A stretch of DNA of 64,000 nt from assembly GCF_003987435.1 (NCBI RefSeq), contig NZ_PIQG01000002.1, positions 527,788 to 591,787 on the forward strand, in the 5' to 3' direction. Source of the DNA: Pseudidiomarina taiwanensis. GTDB taxonomy: Bacteria > Pseudomonadota > Gammaproteobacteria > Enterobacterales > Alteromonadaceae. Both the position numbers and the translations under genes were made by a program. The notes below the pieces were generated by a model that saw only the letters and a list, made by a program, of their open reading frames with translations, was not told the origin of the DNA and did not search any database. Positions 57,407-64,000 of this stretch are shown here, one piece after another (position 1 is the first letter of the stretch; each line of letters begins with the position of its first letter).

Positions 57407-58248
57407 CTTGTAGCTTGACGAAAAGTTTCAATTGTAATCGGCAATTGAGTCGCTCGTATTGCAGGAGCATCATAGAGACTCAAATTTGCTCTCCCGTTTA
57501 TTCCGACAGAACTAACGTAATCACGATAAACACTAGTGTGGCTATCTCGATAAATTCCCCATGATGAATAAAAGCTTCCAGAGGTGTGTGTATGCCAATG
57601 AGCCATATTTTTGATTGAGCTATCCAAAAATTCCATTTTTCCAAGCTTGATAACGGATGTACTCAAACTAACATAATTTGAATGGTAGGATGTTACGATG
57701 ACACCGATTCGAAACCCTGTCCGTTCCCCATAAACTTTTGCAATGATGGCGCCAACTTCAGCGCCATATTTGTCTTGTAAATCGCCAGCATTTTCATTCA
57801 ACCAAGTAACAGCTTCAAGTTCTGTCCCAAATGGAGTCAATTGTTCTCTGGCAGTATTAACCGTATCCAATGCACTATCGAGCGCTCGTCTATCAGACTC
57901 GATAAAATAATTAGCATCACCGGATCCAGCTCTTTCATTCGGATTAGAACTAACAGGCCCCGCATGCTCCGCAGGCGCGCCAATAGCTGAAATTGTCATC
58001 ATTCCCGTGCTGACATTGACAGAGCCTGTCACGCCATTTTTTGTTGCAGAGACTTTTTCAATGCGGCTGACGGTATCCCCGCCTTGATCCAAGTAGCGAT
58101 TCCCGTCTTTATCTTCGAGGATTCTATCGCCGACTTCAGGCGTGACTGTTTCCTCACAACTGCCACCTTCTTCAGCACACTCAGCTACATACCCACTCGG
58201 CTCCGTCCCCGCCAGCGGGTTATTCATGATATACGAATACGGATTCAA
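57382..58248 (-). CDS. Module E: Rhs core end with DUF4329/JAMM-like tip
   Basis: The core similarity begins at about 58287 (VDPFIQAPGN) and runs to EPSGY; the shown TTG start gives 288 residues. The linker VAECAEEGGSCEETVTPEVGD and the block DGNRYLDQGGDTVSRIEKVSA are shared with modules H and A. The tip contains EVGAIIAK and AHWHTHTSG, the pattern of DUF4329, a JAB-like domain common at Rhs ends. The SxxD of a classical JAMM site is not obvious, so activity is uncertain. Confidence 0.75.
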   Translation of the reverse strand: MNPYSYIMNNPLAGTEPSGYVAECAEEGGSCEETVTPEVGDRILEDKDGNRYLDQGGDTVSRIEKVSATKNGVTGSVNVSTGMMTISAIGAPAEHAGPVSSNPNERAGSGDANYFIESDRRALDSALDTVNTAREQLTPFGTELEAVTWLNENAGDLQDKYGAEVGAIIAKVYGERTGFRIGVIVTSYHSNYVSLSTSVIKLGKMEFLDSSIKNMAHWHTHTSGSFYSSWGIYRDSHTSVYRDYVSSVGINGRANLSLYDAPAIRATQLPITIETFRQATSCLIGDCR

Positions 58249-58319
58249 GCTTTGGCTATTGCCGGGGGCTTGGATAAACGGGTCAACGTAGAGCTCGGTT
58301 TAACGCTAAAATGAGCCCG

Positions 58320-58946
58320 TTAATGACTTTCTACACTTTTTATTTCATATCCATCGTTAACCTTAATCCAATTAACCTTTATCAAACGCTCTGTGGAACT
58401 ATGTTCACTACGAAAGCCGAAGGGGGTTACATTTATGCGAGTTAATATAGAATAAATTTCCTCTGAACTTATTGAGTGACCTAATTCTTTTTCTATTCTC
58501 ATACTCAGTGCATCGGACTCAATATGTCGCTGGATTATACTGTTGAGTTTGATGAATTCCTCAAGTTCTATTATTTCTTCAGTAATTACAACTCGCTCTC
58601 CATCAGGGTCATTCAGCGAACACTCTGCGCTCATTTTAACACCGGTCGTTAGTGTTCTTGAATGACTCCAAACTGAACCATTTTCCCTCACACCTGCATA
58701 AAGTTCCGCAATATTATAAAAGCACCAATCGTCTTCCCTCTGCCGCAAACTAACGAGTGTTCCTTCAAGATGTTCGGTAAGGCCATTATCAGAGTATATA
58801 AGTCGATTCAAAGCCGTAGTCGTGCTTAAACGAACATAGTCGATTTTGGTTAAACTAGAATACTCAGAGTCTGTTTCTTCCCCGCAGACGGGCTGTACTA
58901 GCAGACCGAAAATAAGAAAAATACTAAAATAGTGATTTATACGCAT
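58320..58946 (-). CDS. Module D partner: exported putative immunity protein
   Basis: 208 residues with a signal peptide (hydrophobic core FSIFLIFGLLV). The mature domain is mixed alpha/beta with two cysteines (WCFYNI, SAECSL). It overlaps the end of the metzincin tip by 23 bases. No known family. The position and export signal suggest a periplasmic inhibitor of that peptidase. Confidence 0.68.
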   Translation of the reverse strand: MRINHYFSIFLIFGLLVQPVCGEETDSEYSSLTKIDYVRLSTTTALNRLIYSDNGLTEHLEGTLVSLRQREDDWCFYNIAELYAGVRENGSVWSHSRTLTTGVKMSAECSLNDPDGERVVITEEIIELEEFIKLNSIIQRHIESDALSMRIEKELGHSISSEEIYSILTRINVTPFGFRSEHSSTERLIKVNWIKVNDGYEIKSVESH

Positions 58947-60288
58947 CGTAAATTCTTTCCTTGTCAGAATGACTTACAGCTCTCTCGTTGGAATAAGACA
59001 TCACACTATTGGATTTATTAGGTTGATGGTGGAGACCTAAATAGTGACCAATTTCGTGTTCCAATGTTTTAACACCAGAAATATAATTATGTGTCAGATA
59101 AATCTGATCTCCTCGCCCGACGCCCACTACGAAGGCTCGAGCTTTTTCTGGAAGCTGCTGCCCATTAAGACTTTTTCTGCAGAGATAACCACAGATGTCT
59201 ATCACTAAATCAGCATTATGAATCTCGCTTATACGCACAAGCTTTAATTTAAGATACTTATTACCAGCAATATGTCCGGAATAGGCAGATGAAATATCCA
59301 ATAACGCCTTGTCTAGATATTCATCGTCTAGCCCAGAAAATTCACTGTTATATACGTTAATGGTTATCGTTAATTCACCATTTTTTAATTGCAGTTTATT
59401 GCTTTTGGGAGTCAGATCTTGTCGCATTGAGACATCGTCGCTAATTGTTTCTGGATCTGGCTCTCCAGTTCCATCACCAGCCTCACTACCACTATATAAA
59501 TTTAATTTCACCGCCCCCTGTGCTGCATGGCTTTGACTGCCGATATCTTGTTTATTTTGTAGCTCAAGGGTAAACACAACACCATTACTCACCTTTCCGG
59601 TGATCGTTGCATTGACGCCATTATTACCGCTGGTGGTTAATGTCTCACCATCTTCGCTAAGTGTCGCCGTGCCTAAGCTATTGCCATCACTATCGACAAT
59701 ATCAGCAGTACCTCCAGCCTCTAAACCGCACTCTCCAACAGTTTGCTCTGCGCTGCAGGATAAATACCCACTCGGATCCGTCCCCGCCAGCGGGTTATTC
59801 ATGATATACGAATACGGGTTCAAGCTTTGGCTATTGCCGGGGGCTTGGATAAACGGGTCAACGCTTAAAAAACGCCCCAAATTATAATCGTACACCCGCC
59901 CGTTCATGTGAATCAGCTGCGCATCATCTAAATGCTCGTGGTCGGTAAAGCCGCGCTGCGTCACCGGTGTGCCACCGATTAAATCACTGAGCGTGGCCGG
60001 GCTGCTGCTCACCAAGCTGCCCTGCCGCGGTTTCCCAAATGGGTCATAACTGCGATGCTCGATGACGGTGTTGCTGTCATCCACCACACTGACCACCGAG
60101 CCTAACCGGTCACGTAAGGTATAATGCAGCGTTGGTGGCGCATCTTCAACCCCCAATAGCGTTGAATAGGTAAGGATAGCCGTCTCACCAATATAAAGCT
60201 TATAGGTCGCAGAATCCCCTTGGCGTATTACCTCCAGCAGCTTATCAATATAATGGGTGGTGCGCACCCCCGCCAAACTCGAATGCAC
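58924..60288 (-). CDS. Module D: Rhs core fragment with metzincin peptidase tip
   Basis: 454 residues from GTG 60288; core similarity starts abruptly at 60376 beside foreign sequence. The core ends at MNNPLAGTDPSGY near residue 170. The tip has a beta-rich linker (about 180-300) and a C-terminal metzincin domain: HEIGHYLGLHH (bases 59026-59058) gives HExxHxxGxxH, and SVMSY is the Met-turn. This is the clearest catalytic assignment in the array. Cysteines CGYLC lie before the active site. Confidence 0.85.
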   Translation of the reverse strand: MHSSLAGVRTTHYIDKLLEVIRQGDSATYKLYIGETAILTYSTLLGVEDAPPTLHYTLRDRLGSVVSVVDDSNTVIEHRSYDPFGKPRQGSLVSSSPATLSDLIGGTPVTQRGFTDHEHLDDAQLIHMNGRVYDYNLGRFLSVDPFIQAPGNSQSLNPYSYIMNNPLAGTDPSGYLSCSAEQTVGECGLEAGGTADIVDSDGNSLGTATLSEDGETLTTSGNNGVNATITGKVSNGVVFTLELQNKQDIGSQSHAAQGAVKLNLYSGSEAGDGTGEPDPETISDDVSMRQDLTPKSNKLQLKNGELTITINVYNSEFSGLDDEYLDKALLDISSAYSGHIAGNKYLKLKLVRISEIHNADLVIDICGYLCRKSLNGQQLPEKARAFVVGVGRGDQIYLTHNYISGVKTLEHEIGHYLGLHHQPNKSNSVMSYSNERAVSHSDKERIYDAYKSLF

Positions 60289-60377
60289 CTGCTTATAGCG
60301 GCCTAAGTTCGGGCCGTAAGCGAAGCTTTGTGTGGCTGTGGCGCTTTGAATTAAAACCGGCTTGTTATACGCATTGC

Positions 60378-60491
60378 ATGAGCATCAATAAGCACAAGGC
60401 CATGGCCAGTGAGTACATTGCTGAGCAAGAGGCACAACAGGAAGCCAGTAAACAGGCTGAGCAGTCCAACGATAACGAGTTGGTAGCCTAG
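60378..60491 (+). mobile_element. Foreign fragment interrupting the array: end of an unidentified plus-strand gene
   Basis: Exactly where the Rhs core of module D begins (60376), unrelated plus-strand sequence starts. It encodes 37 residues rich in Gln, Glu and Ala (starting MSINKHKAMASEYIAEQEAQ) and ends at TAG 60489-60491, before a hairpin. It looks like the C-terminal tail of a longer gene, possibly a transposase or another mobile gene, left by a rearrangement. I cannot name it. Confidence 0.45.
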
Positions 60492-60504
60492 CTTTCGATA
60501 CAAC

Positions 60505-60526
60505 AAAGCCCACGAGTGTGGGCTTT
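60505..60526. terminator. Hairpin after the foreign fragment and the module C partner
   Basis: AAAGCCCAC-GAGT-GTGGGCTTT, a nine-base-pair perfect stem flanked by A on one side and T on the other. It can terminate the plus-strand fragment and the minus-strand module C partner. Confidence 0.75.
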
Positions 60527-60550
60527 AGATAACAAATACTAAAGTAATAT

Positions 60551-60997
60551 TCAATCTTCCTGATACGGTAAAGAGTCATGGTTCATGATAGTAATACGCT
60601 CTATCTTTTCTGACCCAATTTTGTATTGAAAATGAATTGCAAAGTCATCAAGTACAAACAGATCCCAAGCACCTGAGCGACCCAGTATAGGATGATCAAC
60701 GGGGCCACTTGACATAGTTGGAGCACCAAAACCATTTATGACTTCACTTTTCTCCGAAGTCAAAGGCGCATCTTCAAATTCCTCTTTGAACCCACCATAT
60801 TCACTAGAATTAATGAATATTACACAGATTTTTAGGTCTTCATTGCATCGCACTTCAAGACCATTTTCGATAAAAGCATAGTGATAAAGTAACTCTTCAC
60901 CTTCGTCATCTAATGATTTCTCCAAATTCCAATCTGAAAATGGTTTTTTTTCTAATAGTGAATCGATGCTCTTCCCGATAAAACTCGATAGCTTCAT
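60551..60997 (-). CDS. Module C partner: cytosolic putative immunity protein
   Basis: 148 residues, acidic, without a signal peptide, which sets it apart from all other partners in the array. The C-terminal half (FGAPTMSSG...RSGAWDLFVLDDFAIHFQYKIGSEKIERITIM) recalls pyocin-type immunity proteins (DUF6392-like), though this is only pattern resemblance. It begins five bases after the tip stop. A cytosolic antidote fits the nuclease-like tip encoded upstream. Confidence 0.7.
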   Translation of the reverse strand: MKLSSFIGKSIDSLLEKKPFSDWNLEKSLDDEGEELLYHYAFIENGLEVRCNEDLKICVIFINSSEYGGFKEEFEDAPLTSEKSEVINGFGAPTMSSGPVDHPILGRSGAWDLFVLDDFAIHFQYKIGSEKIERITIMNHDSLPYQED

Positions 60998-61002
60998 GGC
61001 TT

Positions 61003-61752
61003 TTACTGCCTCTCCTTCATTGCATCATCAAATATTTGCTTATCTCTTTTAGCTGCACCTGCAAGATCCTTAGAGTCTGCATCACTACGTGCAGCTGTAT
61101 TCCTTCCACCATAAGTAGGACTAGTATTCTGGTGCACTTCTTTAGGAGAGGTAACAGCAGGTGTATTGTTCTTCAAAGTGTTCTTTTCCGCTGTAGTCAA
61201 CGCCCTTCCTAAATCTCTTTCCGCAGCTTTTTCTTGTGCTTTGTAGGATGGCTGGTGATCCATATCCAAAGGCTCTGTTTCACCATGTTGTTTCTTTTGT
61301 GCCTTTAAATCCCCGTAACTTCCTGTATCTCCGGCTTTAACAGGCCCTCCTTTGCTTATTGATTGCTGACCACCAATATCTGTTGTCGATTCAGGCTTTG
61401 AACCACTTGCGGACTGACTAGATTCCGCACCATTGCTTTACTGCCTTCCTCTTCGACCATTTCCTTTCTTTCCGTCCATTGCGGCAAAAGACGCGCCTCT
61501 AGACTGTGCCGGGTCATAGCCCGTGGGATCTACACCTGCCAGCGGATTATTCATTATATATGAATACGGGTTAATACCCTGACTACCACCTTCGTTATGA
61601 ATAAATGAGTCTACGCTGAGGAATCTCCCCAAGTTATAATCGTACACCCGCCCGTTCATATGAATCAGCTGCGCATCATCTAGGTGCTCATGGTCGGTAA
61701 AGCTGCGCTGGGTTATCGGCGTACCACCGATTAAATCACTCAGCGTGGCCGG
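61003..61752 (-). pseudogene. Module C: Rhs core remnant plus nuclease-like tip, interrupted by an in-frame TAA
   Basis: One continuous frame from 61752 to 61003 broken only by TAA at 61438-61440. The core part (ATLSDLIGG to MNNPLAGVDPTGY) is more divergent than the other copies (RFLSVDSFIHNEGG). After the stop the same frame encodes a tip with GSYGDLKAQ, LDMDHQPS, SPKEVHQNTSPTYGGRNTAA. The D-H-x-P-S and YGGRNTAA pattern is that of HNH/endonuclease VII-like polymorphic toxin tips. The nonsense codon makes this copy inactive unless suppressed. Confidence 0.7.
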
Positions 61753-61780
61753 TTAGTGCTCACAAAACTCTTGAAGAAAT

Positions 61781-62368
61781 TCAGTTCGACTTAACTTCGT
61801 TACTCGCCCACAATCCCGTGTTTCCTGCTAACATAAAAGTCATCATAGGTTTACTCGATGCGACGCTAAAATATACTAACCCGAGCTCTTCATTTACATA
61901 AAAGGTAACGTTCATATCCCTATTTTTAGAGTTGATACCGACTATTTCTGTGAGCTCCATTTGCTTACCGAGCAACATCATTGAACGAGTTTCCATTGCC
62001 TTAAAATGGTAATCATGCCATGACCAATAACTTACCAAATCAAATGCAAAATCTTTTGGCAACATAAACTTGAATTCATCGTATAAAGTTAAACAAATAT
62101 CTTTATAACCATCACAATTTTCAATTTCACCATGTTGATATGGGGTGACCTTTTGTTCTATCGAAAACAAAACCTTATGATCCGAAATAATTAACCCCGT
62201 ACTTTCAGTTTCAAGCTCAATATCTACCGAATGTTGTCTAGTAAACGGCCAATCCTTTTGTTCGGCTTGATATCTCGACAATTCAGTGTATGCGATTTCT
62301 TCAGCAATAGAATTTGTACTGTGTCCTAATAGGACTAGTGAAGCAATGAAAGTGATGAAACTCCGCAT
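61781..62368 (-). CDS. Module B partner: exported putative immunity protein
   Basis: 195 residues with a signal peptide ending near TNSIA. Mature domain with paired cysteines (ENCDGYKDICLT) and a C-terminal block similar to that of the module F partner. It starts one base after the stop of the truncated tip B. Its toxin has been largely deleted, so it may persist as an orphan antidote. Confidence 0.68.
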   Translation of the reverse strand: MRSFITFIASLVLLGHSTNSIAEEIAYTELSRYQAEQKDWPFTRQHSVDIELETESTGLIISDHKVLFSIEQKVTPYQHGEIENCDGYKDICLTLYDEFKFMLPKDFAFDLVSYWSWHDYHFKAMETRSMMLLGKQMELTEIVGINSKNRDMNVTFYVNEELGLVYFSVASSKPMMTFMLAGNTGLWASNEVKSN

Positions 62369-62369
62369 C

Positions 62370-62475
62370 TTAATTCCCTCTGAAATTTCTAAAGTAAAAC
62401 ATATCAGCGTCTTTCTCCATCCGAGGTCCCGTCTTGTCTGAGTTCTGGGCCGTAAGATGGCCTAACTCTGACCTC
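62370..62475 (-). pseudogene. Module B: C-terminal stub of an Rhs tip
   Basis: A frame ending in TAA at 62370-62372 encodes about 33 residues (GHLTAQNSDKTGPRMEKDAD then MFYFRNFRGN) directly upstream of an exported partner gene. The position and spacing match the ends of the intact tips. Upstream it is cut off by the IS remnant. The toxin class cannot be told. Confidence 0.5.
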
Positions 62476-62669
62476 TCACCCAAGCATAAAGGCTATGCGT
62501 TGTGACATCCAACCGCTTGGCAACGTCAGATATTGAATGGCCGCGTTCAACAACCTGTTTGATCGCTTCAATTTTAAATTCTTCGGGGTAGCGTTTACCG
62601 CTCATAATCACCTCTCTTTTCAGTTAGTTTATCTAACTAAGAGGTGTCTAGGAAATCAGTGGCGATTCA
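62462..62669 (-). mobile_element. IS3-family insertion sequence remnant (left end and orfA N-terminus)
   Basis: The terminal sequence TGAATCGCCACTGATTTCC (minus strand, from 62669) is typical of an IS3-family left end. It is followed by ATG 62605 and 47 codons starting MSGKRYPEEFKIEAIKQVVE with a helix-turn-helix (SISDVAKRLDVTTHSLYAWV), the OrfA N-terminus of the IS3 family. Similarity stops after about 62477, and the frame closes at TAG 62462-62464. The rest of the element, the right end and the adjoining Rhs DNA have been deleted. Confidence 0.8.
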
Positions 62670-62699
62670 GGGATCCTGAGTACAAAAAGCTGTTACAGT

Positions 62700-63293
62700 T
62701 TAATTATTACACTTATTTTCAATGTGCTGCTTTAAGTTAAGGTATTCTGCCCAAACTTCAGCATCTATAGGTAGGTTGTTTTCCTCTGACTGCATTCCAG
62801 CCCACAAAACGTAAAATCGATGAAGGTCTCTTTCAAAAATCCCCATGCATTGAAACTGTCTAGCTAAATTCGAGTTTGAATCTAACTCCCAAATACTTAT
62901 TAGGTATTGGTCAAGGTCATATAGCCGCTGCTCTATGCCATCATCCTGAGAATACCCATCTAAAGCTTCCTGTTTCTCTTTAAGTCCATAGTATTTTGAA
63001 AATCTACGCATGAACTCTGAAGGAAGCATTTTGCTTAATTCCAAAGCAGCTTCGTGCAGTCCACTTGGCTTCCAGTATTCATCCCCAATTACTCTTGGTG
63101 TCACTGTAAGTTTTGAAAACTCTCCTGAGGTGTTGCTGTCTTTGCTCCTCACTACGGAGTTGTCGCCAGCAATAGTGATTCTTGGTGGTGCTTCAGGTAA
63201 CAGTTCGGACGTTCTTTTATAGTGCTCGGCCATTACGCATCCCGCTGAAATCAATATGAAAGAAACAAATGTTATCTTTATTAAACTTGACAT
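62700..63293 (-). CDS. Module A partner: putative lipoprotein immunity protein
   Basis: 197 residues. N-terminal hydrophobic segment ending ISAGC fits a lipobox, otherwise an ordinary signal peptide. The C-terminal half is helical (LHEAALELSKMLPSEFMRRF and LARQFQCMGIFERDLHRFY), a layout that recalls DUF6794-type Rhs-associated proteins; this is a weak resemblance. It starts nine bases after the tip stop. Function inferred as an envelope-located antidote. Confidence 0.68.
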   Translation of the reverse strand: MSSLIKITFVSFILISAGCVMAEHYKRTSELLPEAPPRITIAGDNSVVRSKDSNTSGEFSKLTVTPRVIGDEYWKPSGLHEAALELSKMLPSEFMRRFSKYYGLKEKQEALDGYSQDDGIEQRLYDLDQYLISIWELDSNSNLARQFQCMGIFERDLHRFYVLWAGMQSEENNLPIDAEVWAEYLNLKQHIENKCNN

Positions 63294-63302
63294 ATTTCCC
63301 CC

Positions 63303-64000
63303 TTAATTTGAGGAGCCGTATGAGGTCATGCATGGTGAGCCTCCGGGGCATATGGATTTTCCTTTGGCTCCCCACCTTGTTCTAGTCCTTTTGGCGATAG
63401 ACTTATTAATGAATCTGACATCACCTATAGGGGTTCGGACATAATATCCGGGTGTTGAGCCACTTAAAACAGCTTGTGCATCGGTCTTGCTAAATCCCTC
63501 TTGATTCCCTCGTCCACCGGGATGAGTGTGTAAAGTATCCATGGTTATCCATCCACTCGGTTTTCTAATAGCTGCACTCATCTCAAATGTTGCAGGGACT
63601 TCAACAGCGTTAGTGAAATAGTAATTTCCGTTGTCAGCCTTAATTAGAAATCCAATAAGCTCAGAGTCTTTATCTGTACTCTGGTAAGCATCTTCATTTT
63701 GTTTATAAAATGCTAAAGCTGCATCATGTGGGTCTTCCCAGCCATCTTCATGGCCTTTAATTTTGTCAATTCTGAAGTCGGCTTTAACTTTCTTTGACCC
63801 TTTACCGCCCACCTTGGAGCCAGAAATATCTGAGTTGTCTTGATTGGTACCACTCGCCTGCTCCGCAGGTGCGCCAATAGCAGATATGGTCATCATTCCC
63901 GTGCTGTTATTGACTGAGGCTGTCACACCATTTTTACTGGCCGAGACTTTTTCAATTCGGGTGACCGTATCGCCACCTTGGTCGAGGTAGCGGTTGCCTT
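63303..64000 (-). CDS. Module A: C-terminal part of an Rhs protein with JAMM/DUF4329 tip (runs off the window)
   Basis: The frame is open to the right edge; the shown part begins GNRYLDQGGDTVTRIEKVSA, the same linker as in module E, and continues into GMMTISAIGAPAE. The tip has SELIGFLIK and then LHTHPGG...FSKTD, giving HxH-x10-SxxD with HTH at bases 63522-63530, a complete JAMM-type metal site. This may be the tip of the full-length Rhs protein or another displaced tip; the core lies outside the window. Confidence 0.82.
   Translation of the reverse strand, partial: GNRYLDQGGDTVTRIEKVSASKNGVTASVNNSTGMMTISAIGAPAEQASGTNQDNSDISGSKVGGKGSKKVKADFRIDKIKGHEDGWEDPHDAALAFYKQNEDAYQSTDKDSELIGFLIKADNGNYYFTNAVEVPATFEMSAAIRKPSGWITMDTLHTHPGGRGNQEGFSKTDAQAVLSGSTPGYYVRTPIGDVRFINKSIAKRTRTRWGAKGKSICPGGSPCMTSYGSSN

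Noticed and set aside
53099..61752. Core repeats as a CRISPR or tandem-repeat array
   Set aside because: The repeated units are hundreds of bases long, protein-coding, and separated by genes; this is modular gene duplication.
53099..64000. Type VI secretion cluster
   Set aside because: No VgrG, PAAR, Hcp or adaptor gene is visible; only core ends, tips and partners are present, so the delivery system cannot be named from this window.

Overview
The window looks like the chromosome of a marine gammaproteobacterium of the Alteromonadales, most likely Idiomarinaceae or a close relative. This is an inference from protein character and gene order, not from a search. Several classic gammaproteobacterial neighbourhoods are present: ubiC-ubiA facing plsB, then lexA; mutM, rpmG-rpmB, radC, coaBC, slmA; bioH beside a comF gene and nfuA; yibN-secB-gpsA divergent from gpmI-envC-yibQ; and rpoH-ftsX-ftsE-ftsY divergent from rsmD. 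No rRNA, tRNA or CRISPR array was seen.

Region 1 (1-14.3 kb) is housekeeping: the FabR regulator, an SLC13-type transporter with two RCK_C domains, a secreted S9 peptidase, PEP carboxykinase, CoaD, the threonine-degradation pair kbl-tdh, glpE-glpG, ubiquinone entry enzymes ubiC-ubiA, and plsB. Region 2 (14.3-25.1 kb) starts with lexA under two SOS boxes, co-transcribed with a sulA-like gene. It continues with a complete caa3-type cytochrome c oxidase locus: coxB with a fused cytochrome c domain, coxA, ctaG, coxC, DUF2909, SURF1, a CxxxC protein, heme A/O synthesis genes ctaA-ctaB, and a SCO copper chaperone. Region 3 (24-44.5 kb) has a polysaccharide deacetylase, a MATE exporter, a DUF4397 lipoprotein behind an unusual hairpin, nfuA, a secreted M14 peptidase, comF, bioH, mutM, a 2OG-Fe oxygenase, ribosomal proteins L33 and L28, radC, coaBC, slmA (dut is absent between them), gpsA, secB, a rhodanese, gpmI, envC and yibQ. 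Region 4 (43.6-53 kb) is rpoH-ftsXEY-rsmD, small conserved proteins, a serine/threonine dehydratase-like enzyme, a VOC protein and a cystathionine beta-synthase/gamma-lyase pair for reverse transsulfuration.

Region 5 (53.1-64 kb, all on the minus strand, running off the right edge) is the accessory part. It is a tandem array of displaced Rhs tips. A conserved Rhs core end is repeated in several truncated lengths, each followed by a different C-terminal tip and then, within -25 to +9 nt, a small partner gene. Seven tip/partner modules (A-G, right to left) and a terminal core remnant (H) can be read. At least five tips look like metallopeptidases: three zincins with HExxH (one a clear metzincin) and two with JAMM/DUF4329-like HTH motifs. 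Six partners carry export signals. The one tip that looks like a nuclease (DHQPS motif) has the only partner without a signal peptide. This suggests an array of mainly envelope-acting Rhs peptidase tips with periplasmic immunity proteins. Decay is visible as a nonsense codon, an IS3 remnant with a deletion, and an unrelated insertion.

An architectural theme of the core region is tight convergent packing: four convergent gene pairs share exactly four bases containing both stop codons. Two divergent pairs overlap at their start codons.
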